From JBOHPP01 sp050731755 (lineage in GTDB: Bacteria; Methylomirabilota; Methylomirabilia; Rokubacteriales; CSP1-6): 10,753 nt of DNA. Below the pieces are notes generated by a model, which ran no database searches, was not told the origin of the DNA, and worked only from the letters and a program-made list of their open reading frames with translations. Shown here piece by piece: positions 5,996-10,753 of the stretch. The stretch's first letter is position 1. Every line of letters begins with the position of its first letter. A program made the position numbers and the translations under genes. The stretch spans positions 1 to 10,753 of the forward strand of contig JBOHPP010000245.1 of assembly GCA_050731755.1 (NCBI GenBank). The letters run 5' to 3'.

Positions 5996-6912
5996 GTGCC
6001 GCCTCCGGCGCTCGGGCGACCCCGCCGCATGCCGGCCAGCAGATAGTGAATGGCGAGGTTCTGGTAGGGACCCCAGGCTCGGGCGCGGCGTCGAATGGTC
6101 TGCTCACCGGGCACGCGACCCCGGCCGTAGTAGTGGGCGAACGCCTTGCGCACGCCAAGGTCCCCGGCGGGGCAGACGTCCCCGCGGCCCAGGCACCGGG
6201 CGAGAAACCAATCCGCCGTCCAGCGCCCGAGGCCGTGCAGCGCGGTGAGCCGCGCGATGACCTCGGCGTGGGAGGCGGCGGCGAGCACGGATGGATCGAG
6301 CGCGCCGGCAGCGAGGGCCCGGGCCACGCCGCGGATGGCTACGGCCTTGTTCCGCGAGAACTGCATGGTCCGCAGCTCGCGGGGCCGGCGGTCGGCCAGC
6401 TCGCGAGCTTCGGGAAAGGCCCACACGGTCTCCCCGCCGATCACCACCGGCGTGCCGAAGCGACGGACCAGACGCGCCCGGAGCGCGAAGGCGAAGGTGA
6501 GGTTGACCTGCTGAGCGCAGATGGAGCCGACGAGCATCTCCAGCGCGGTGGGGGCCAGCGTGGGCCGCATCCCGTAGAGCGGCTCGATCAGCGGGCCCAG
6601 CGCCGGATCGGCCTTGGCGACCCGATAAAAGCCGGGAAGATCGAAGTCGAGTCCGAAGATCGCCCGCACCTCACGCGTGATGGCGTCGGTCACTGGCGCC
6701 GCCCGAACGCCCGGCGCCAGGATCTCCAGACGCGGCTGGTCCACCGTGCCGTTCCCGTGCACCTCGTAGGGAACGAGGCGGCCGCCGAGCCGCAACACGC
6801 GGCGGAACACGTCGCCGCTGACCCGGTTGGCGGGGTCTTCGCCCCAGATGCGATACCGCGCCAGCGTGGCAGGGACGTCGAGTGGGCCGTCGGGAGTCAA
6901 CCGGAATCGCAC
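5992..6912 (-). CDS. AlkA-like DNA-3-methyladenine glycosylase (HhH-GPD)
   Basis: 306 residues. An N-terminal AlkA_N-like part (about 1-85, beginning FRLTPDGPLDVPATL) precedes the helical HhH-GPD domain. AQQVN (133-137) is the usual AlkA/MPG-II start of the domain, LHGLGRWTADW (225-235) is the helix-hairpin-helix DNA-binding motif, and Asp251 in AGDLG is the catalytic aspartate. WGPYQNLAIHYLL (280-292) matches the C-terminal helix of the family. The enzyme should cleave alkylated bases from DNA in base-excision repair. The start is GTG without a clear Shine-Dalgarno sequence, and this is the first gene of the operon, so translation could be nearly leaderless. It lies divergent from the enoyl-CoA hydratase remnant across 41 bases. 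Confidence 0.9.
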   Translation of the reverse strand: MRFRLTPDGPLDVPATLARYRIWGEDPANRVSGDVFRRVLRLGGRLVPYEVHGNGTVDQPRLEILAPGVRAAPVTDAITREVRAIFGLDFDLPGFYRVAKADPALGPLIEPLYGMRPTLAPTALEMLVGSICAQQVNLTFAFALRARLVRRFGTPVVIGGETVWAFPEARELADRRPRELRTMQFSRNKAVAIRGVARALAAGALDPSVLAAASHAEVIARLTALHGLGRWTADWFLARCLGRGDVCPAGDLGVRKAFAHYYGRGRVPGEQTIRRRARAWGPYQNLAIHYLLAGMRRGRPSAGGGT

Positions 6913-6953
6913 GCGGGGGTCAAGTGTAGCAGAGTTGGTGTAAGCTGCGGGCC
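6913..6953. other. Short divergent intergenic region heading the operon
   Basis: 41 bases between the glycosylase start (minus) and the hydratase remnant (plus). It is the only space upstream of the eight-gene operon that could hold its promoter, unless transcription starts inside the remnant. On the minus strand TACACT (6922-6927) could be a -10 element, but no matching -35 box is seen at 16-18 bases. No operator or repeat is visible. Confidence 0.3.
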
Positions 6954-7486
6954 GTGACGGCGGTCCTCCAGCGCGATGACGACCGCGTGCGGATCCTCAC
7001 GCTGAACCGCGCCGACGCGCTCAACGCGCTCACCGTCGAGGCCATGAGCGAGCTGGGCGGGCGACTGGAGGCGGCCGCCGCCGGCGCGGCCGGGCGGGAT
7101 GGGAGGCCCTGGCCGCCGACTTCCGCATCGCCTCCGAGCGGGCGCGCTTCGGGGAGGTCTGGATCCGATGATCCTCACCGGCGAGCTGGTCGACGCCGAC
7201 GAGGCTCTGCGCATCGGCCTGGTCAACCGCGTGGTGCCTGCCGAGCGGCTCCTGGACGAGGCAGTCGCTGGCCAACCGCCTCGCCCAGAGACCCGCCGAA
7301 GCACTGGCCCAGGCCAAGGCGGCGATCAACCGCGGCCTCGCCTCCCACCTCGGTGACGAGCTGGAGGCGGTGGTGGCGGCGCAGCTGGCGTGCGTCGCCA
7401 CCACCGACTTCAAGGAAGGCGTGCGCGCGCTGGCCGAGCGCCGGCCGCCCCGCTTCGGCGCTGCGGCTGGCGCTCGCGAGCGATGA
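6954..7486 (+). pseudogene. Enoyl-CoA hydratase/isomerase remnant
   Basis: Four pieces of one crotonase-family protein lie in order but in changing frames. From the GTG at 6954: VLQRDDDRVRILTLNRADALNAL, the typical N-terminus. Then after a gap, in another frame from about 7103, EALAADFRIASERARFGEVWI. Then in the third frame from 7168, MILTGELVDADEALRIGLVNRVV. Then from about 7271, back in the second frame, ANRLAQRPAEALAQAKAAIN to a TGA at 7484. The oxyanion-hole parts (AFSAGADL-like and GxxxGGG-like) and the PGxGGTQRL segment are missing, so it cannot be an active hydratase. Intact relatives have about 255-260 residues; here roughly 175 codons remain. It lies tail to tail with the ABC remnants. 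Confidence 0.85.
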
Positions 7487-7496
7487 GCGGCGTCAC

Positions 7497-7717
7497 CTGG
7501 TTCTGGACGCTGTCCAGTGCCTCCCTCGGCACCACCCTGCCGTCCACCGCGTGGTCGAGCTGACGCTTGAGGATCTCGCGATCTTCTGGTAGTTCGGGGC
7601 CATCATCTTGGCCGACGCGTATTTGAGCTGGTCGCGAGCCACCAGGTACCGCGGGTTCTTTTCCACGTGGGTCTTCATCTCCGGCACGGCGTAGGAGGAC
7701 TGCCGGGTGGCCACGTA
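7497..7717 (-). pseudogene. C-terminal remnant of an extracellular sugar-binding protein
   Basis: The minus strand reads YVATRQSSYAVPEMKTHVEK, then NPRYLVARDQLKYASAKMMA and PNYQKI. After one lost base near 7600 it continues EILKRQLDHAVDGRVVP and REALDSVQNQ. This is the closing part of family 1 solute-binding proteins (MalE/UgpB type: PEMK..EKNP..VA.DQL.YA...PNYQ.IR.IL...). The lipoprotein signal and both lobes are absent. It directly follows the permease remnant in the same orientation, suggesting that a deletion joined the two. There is no start signal of its own. Confidence 0.7.
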
Positions 7718-7719
7718 GG

Positions 7720-8551
7720 AACCAGGCCCACGATGGCCAGCAGGCCCCCCACGAACAGCGTGGTGAGGGTCGCGCCCATGCCCAGGTCCCAGAAGCGGAG
7801 CGTGGTCTGCCAGATGTAGTAGGTGAGGACGTTCGTCTGGTCGGCGGGCCCGCCCTGCGTCATCACGTACACCTGATCGAACACCTGGAAGGAGGCGATG
7901 ATGGCGATCACGAACACGAACAGGGTGGCCGGGGCCAGGGAGCGGGAACGTCACGTAGCGGAACCGCTGCCAGGCGCTGGCGCCTTTCAGGGCGGTGGCC
8001 TCGTGCAGCTCGGCCGGAATCGCCTGGAGGCCGGCCAGGAAGATGAGCATGAAGTAGCCGAAATGCTTCCAGACGGACATGATCACACGATGGCCGGCAG
8101 CGCTGCGCGCCGCGAGTACAGCCACTCGATGCGCGGCACCTCGATCCCAGGTAATGGTTCACGAGGCCGATCCCGGGTTGAAGAGCCACACCCACAGCAT
8201 GGCCGCCGCGACCATGGGCACCATGGTCGGATAGAACAGCGCCACCCGGTACAGGCCCCGACCCCATCCCAGTCGCCGATTGACCAGCAGAGCGGCGGCG
8301 AGGCCCAGCGCCATGGGCGCCGGGATGGTCCCCATCGCGTACAGGACGTTGTTCCGGACCACCAGCCAGAACAGCGGCGTCCCCAGCGCAACGGCGTAGT
8401 TGGCGAGACCCACGAACTCCGGCTCCGGCGTCTGCACGTTCCACTGGAACAGCGACAGGAAGGCGGCCAGGCCCAGCGGAACGTAGGTGAACAGCGTCAG
8501 GAACACGAGCGAGGGGGCGAGGTAGAGATACGCGAACCAGGAGCGGCGCAT
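7720..8551 (-). pseudogene. Sugar ABC transporter permease (MalF/UgpA type), frameshifted
   Basis: Starts normally (ATG 8551, RRSWFAYLYLAPSLVFLTLF, TM1) and runs through FVGLANY, LLVNRRLGWG and VALFYPTMVPMVAAAMLWVW to NPG. It then changes frame near 8171 (IGLVNHYLG), near 8146 (IEVPRIEWL, ALPAIV), near 8086 (MSVWKHFGYFMLIFLAGL, then the EAA loop ELHEATALKGASAWQRFRYV) and near 7938 (ATLFVFVIAIIASFQVFDQV, then YVMTQGGPADQTNVLTYYIW). It ends at LLAIVGLV, where sugar-binding-protein sequence takes over. The permease would have formed the inner-membrane pore of a sugar importer and docked its ATPase through the EAA loop. Three of the four changes sit in or beside C/G runs, so both true decay and base-calling error are possible. 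Confidence 0.85.
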
Positions 8552-8553
8552 GA

Positions 8554-8577
8554 GCCGCGCCAGTCTACGGGCGCGGC
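8554..8577. repeat. GC-rich inverted repeat between transporter stop and permease start
   Basis: gccgcgcc and ggcgcggc form a perfect 8-bp stem with an 8-base loop. It lies after the stop of the KimA-like gene (8598) and only two bases before the permease ATG. It could end the transcript of the KimA-like gene, but no T-run follows on the minus strand; a hairpin this close to the start would also hinder initiation at the permease. Confidence 0.4.
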
Positions 8578-8597
8578 CCGGAAACGGTCAAGGCACC

Positions 8598-10424
8598 TCA
8601 GTGTCGGAGGTGATAGGGAACGTCGGTCACCACCACGTTCTTGCGGAAGAGCAGCGCGCCCTTGATCAGCAGCGCCGTCTGGTTGTGGAGCAGCTGCTGC
8701 CACCAGCGGGCGGGCAGGAACTCCGGGATCACGATCGTCACAATGTGCCGCCCGTGGCGCGCCTGCAGGTGGTCGACGTATTCGAGCAGCGGCCCCAGCA
8801 ACGACCGGTAGGGCGACGTCAGCACGACGAGGGGCACGCCGAGACCGTGCTTGCCCCACTTCTCCTCGAGCCGCCGCGTCTTGTCGGGATCGAGCTCCAC
8901 GTAGACGGCCTTGGCCTCGGGGGACAGGGTCCGGGCGTACTGGAGCGCTTCCACCACGCCCCGATGCAGGTCGCCGACCATGACCAGCACGGTGTGGCGG
9001 ATCGGCGGGGGACCGTCGTACCCCTCGAGAGAGAGCTGGTCGGCCACGTTCTCGTAGTGCCGCTTGATGGCCAGCAGCACCGTGATGAGCAGGCCGATGA
9101 GGACCACCACGATCCAGGCGCCGTGCAGGAACTTGGTGGCGGCCACCACGACGAGCACCACGGCGGTGGTGGCCGCGCCCACGCCGTTGATGGCCACCCG
9201 CCACCACCACCCCGGCGGTCGTGTCCGCAGCCAGCGGCGCACCATGCTGCCCTGGGAAAGCGTGAACGACGTGAAGACTCCGACGGCGTAGAGGGGGATC
9301 AGCCCATGGGTGCTGCCTTCGAAGATGGCGACCAGCGCCGCCGCGGCGACGGCCAGGATCAGGACGCCGTTGGAGAACACGAGCCGGTCCCCGCGGGTGC
9401 CGAACTGCCGCGGCATGTAGCCGTCGCGGGCCATGAAAAAGGCCAGGCGGGGGAAGTCGGCGAACGCGGTGTTGGCGGCCAGGACGAGGATGAGCATCGA
9501 CACGGCCTGCAGGTAGAAGTACAGCGCCCCCCCGCCGAACACCCGCCAGGCCAGTTGGGACACGACCGTTTCCTCTTCGCGGGGGACGACACCGAACACC
9601 ACGGACAGGGCGGTCGTGCCCAGGAAGAGCGTCATCATGATCACGCCCAGGATGGCGAGCACGGCTCGGGCGTTCCTGACCTCAGGCGGCTTGAACGCGG
9701 TGACTCCATCCGCCACCGCCTCGATGCCGGTGAGGGCCACCGCTCCTGAGGCGAAGGCCCGCAGGACCAAGAATGCGGTGAGGACCTCGGCGGTGGCCGG
9801 CGCGGTCGGAGCCGAGGCGGCCACCGGGGGCGCCCCGGCCAGACCGTACTCGACGAGGCCCATCACGATGAGGGTGAAGAAGCCGGCGATGAAGAGATAG
9901 GACGGCAACGCGAAGAGCTTGCCCGATTCGCGTACCCCCCGAAGGTTGGCGATGGCGATCAGGCCGATGGCGACCACGCAGAGAATCACCCGGTACTGGA
10001 ACAACGGCGGAAAGGCGGAGGTGAGCGCGGCGATCCCGGCCGACACGCTGACGGCGACGGTCAGGGTGTAATCGATGAGGAGCGCGCTGCCGGCGACGAG
10101 GCCGGGCACCGTTCCTAGATTGTCCTTGGCCACGATGTAATCGCTCGCGCCCTGCGGGTAGGCCAGGATGGTCTGCCGGTAGGAGAAGATGACGATGGCG
10201 ATGACCACGGCGATGGCCCCGCCGATCGGCATCGCCCAGACCAGGGCCCCCGTCCCGGCCAGGATGAGGACGCGGAGGATCTCTTCGCTCGCGTAGACCA
10301 CGGACGAGAGGTTGTCGGAGGCGAAGACGGCGAGCCCGGTCACCTTCGAGAGCCGCTCGTGCCGGGCCTGGGCGGTGGGCAGCGGTCGCCCGACCAGCAG
10401 ACGCTTCAGCGCGTGGAGTCGCAT
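8598..10424 (-). CDS. KimA-like potassium transporter (APC superfamily, KUP-related)
   Basis: 608 residues: about 12 membrane segments (1-455) and a cytosolic C-terminal domain (about 470-608) with a universal-stress-protein-like alternation (HTVLVMVGDLHRGVVEAL, KAVYVELDPDK, IVTIVIPEFLP). Length and layout match B. subtilis KimA (YdaO, 607 residues). Residues I recall as lining the KimA potassium sites appear conserved with a shift of one or two: Asp37, Tyr44, Tyr119, Thr122, Ser126, Thr232, Glu235, Tyr379. YPQGASDYIVAKDNLG (89-104) and NLRGVRESG (160-168) are also family-like. It should import potassium with protons; in Firmicutes the C-terminal domain binds c-di-AMP. The alternative is a general amino-acid permease. 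No strong Shine-Dalgarno site precedes the ATG. The overlapping frame on the same strand is a shadow. Confidence 0.82.
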   Translation of the reverse strand: MRLHALKRLLVGRPLPTAQARHERLSKVTGLAVFASDNLSSVVYASEEILRVLILAGTGALVWAMPIGGAIAVVIAIVIFSYRQTILAYPQGASDYIVAKDNLGTVPGLVAGSALLIDYTLTVAVSVSAGIAALTSAFPPLFQYRVILCVVAIGLIAIANLRGVRESGKLFALPSYLFIAGFFTLIVMGLVEYGLAGAPPVAASAPTAPATAEVLTAFLVLRAFASGAVALTGIEAVADGVTAFKPPEVRNARAVLAILGVIMMTLFLGTTALSVVFGVVPREEETVVSQLAWRVFGGGALYFYLQAVSMLILVLAANTAFADFPRLAFFMARDGYMPRQFGTRGDRLVFSNGVLILAVAAAALVAIFEGSTHGLIPLYAVGVFTSFTLSQGSMVRRWLRTRPPGWWWRVAINGVGAATTAVVLVVVAATKFLHGAWIVVVLIGLLITVLLAIKRHYENVADQLSLEGYDGPPPIRHTVLVMVGDLHRGVVEALQYARTLSPEAKAVYVELDPDKTRRLEEKWGKHGLGVPLVVLTSPYRSLLGPLLEYVDHLQARHGRHIVTIVIPEFLPARWWQQLLHNQTALLIKGALLFRKNVVVTDVPYHLRH

Positions 10425-10549
10425 GTTCCGGAGGTCCCGAGGCGGTCGGGGTGTCGCGCGGCGGCGGACCGAGTCGAGCGGACGAGAAACCTCTGCCGCC
10501 GGTGAAGGCGCACGACATCAATCATACGCGCGGGCCAGGGTCAAACGAA
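10425..10549 (-). promoter_or_regulatory. Upstream region of the KimA-like gene with possible -10 element
   Basis: 125 bases between the ATG and the palindrome. On the minus strand TATGAT (10521-10526) matches five of six bases of a sigma-70 -10 box; the nearest -35-like hexamer, TTGACC (10539-10544), is only 12 bases away, too close for a normal promoter. That leaves a leader of about 90 bases. I do not see the conserved pieces of a c-di-AMP riboswitch in it. Confidence 0.3.
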
Positions 10550-10579
10550 ACGCCGGCCATCGAGCTCGATGTCCGGCGT
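10550..10579 (-). terminator. Near-perfect 30-bp palindrome, probable intrinsic terminator
   Basis: On the minus strand ACGCCGG and CATCGAG pair with CTCGATG and CCGGCGT, interrupted by one A/G mismatch in the stem. It begins 21 bases after the stop of the right-edge gene and is followed by TTCGTTTGACC, a weak T-run. The position and direction fit a terminator for that gene. Since it also lies just upstream of the KimA-like gene's possible promoter, an operator role is an alternative. Confidence 0.55.
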
Positions 10580-10599
10580 CAGTGGACAGCCGTCCCAGG

Positions 10600-10753
10600 C
10601 TAGCGTCGGTCCTGGGGCGCCTCGCCGAAGCCGTCGGAGGCCCGCAGGCGCTCCTCGCTGCCCGGGATGTACCGCTTCTCCTGCTCCTGCCAGTGCCCCA
10701 CCCGCGCCATCACGTGGTGGCTCTCCGTGGGATGCCCCACCTTCAGCCGCTCC
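10600..10753 (-). CDS. C-terminal end of unrecognised protein, partial
   Basis: The last 50 codons of a minus-strand gene that begins beyond the right edge. The sequence opens ERLKVGHPTESHHVMARVG, continues HWQEQEKRYIPGSEERLRAS and ends DGFGEAPQDRR before a TAG. It is charged, has three His and one Trp, and has no membrane segment. I do not recognise the family. Coding is supported by codon composition, the clean stop and the terminator-like palindrome 21 bases later. Confidence 0.55.
   Translation of the reverse strand, partial: ERLKVGHPTESHHVMARVGHWQEQEKRYIPGSEERLRASDGFGEAPQDRR

Noticed and set aside
10425..10599. c-di-AMP (ydaO-type) riboswitch before the KimA-like gene
   Set aside because: The leader is short and I could not find the multi-helix structure or conserved segments expected of that riboswitch class.
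1..10753. CRISPR array, tRNA/rRNA genes, insertion sequences, attachment sites
   Set aside because: No regularly spaced repeats, no cloverleaf-like sequence noticed, no transposase or integrase motifs and no flanking inverted repeats with target duplications were seen on either strand.

Overview
The window is very GC-rich with dense, overlapping genes, and is typical of a large-genome uncultivated soil or groundwater bacterium. The gene mix (an F420-type PPOX protein, a KimA-like transporter, ABC sugar-uptake remnants, a coiled-coil secreted-type protein) would suit a Rokubacteria/Methylomirabilota-like lineage. That placement is a weak inference; the sequence carries no rRNA or marker gene to prove it.

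Layout. At the left edge a plus-strand gene of unknown function (to 638) enters from outside the window and converges on a long minus-strand operon; a perfect-stem hairpin at 653-680 separates them. The operon runs leftwards from 6912 to 697 through eight genes with almost no spacing: an AlkA-like DNA glycosylase, a DUF971 (GBBH-like N-terminal domain) protein, a 14-TM DHA2-type MFS exporter, an unknown helical protein, an AhpD/carboxymuconolactone-decarboxylase (CMD) family protein, a PPOX-class flavin/F420 protein, a YheS/Uup-type ABC-F ATPase and a small HNH nuclease. Junctions are overlaps of 1 to 11 bases or gaps of 2 to 15 bases, so co-transcription and translational coupling are likely.

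Main result. The AhpD/CMD-like gene (3382-3732, minus) has an in-frame UGA at 3547-3549 exactly where the second redox cysteine of the CxxC motif is expected (Cys59-Phe-Asp-UGA62). The reading frame continues as convincing family sequence for 54 more codons to a TAA. A strong hairpin follows 11 nt after the UGA: 8 perfect base pairs closing an AGGU loop, at the distance and with the loop guanines expected of a bacterial SECIS element. I read this as a selenoprotein with a CxxU active site, not as a broken gene. The next gene (PPOX) starts inside its last codons, so its expression may depend on UGA read-through.

To the right of the operon, 6954-8551 holds only gene remnants: a plus-strand enoyl-CoA hydratase with internal deletions and three frame changes, and, tail to tail with it on the minus strand, a MalF/UgpA-type sugar permease with four frameshifts joined to the C-terminal piece of its sugar-binding protein. 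Beyond this lies an intact 608-residue KimA-type potassium/APC transporter (8598-10424, minus), a near-perfect 30-bp palindrome that probably terminates the next upstream gene, and the C-terminal end of an unrecognised minus-strand protein running off the right edge.
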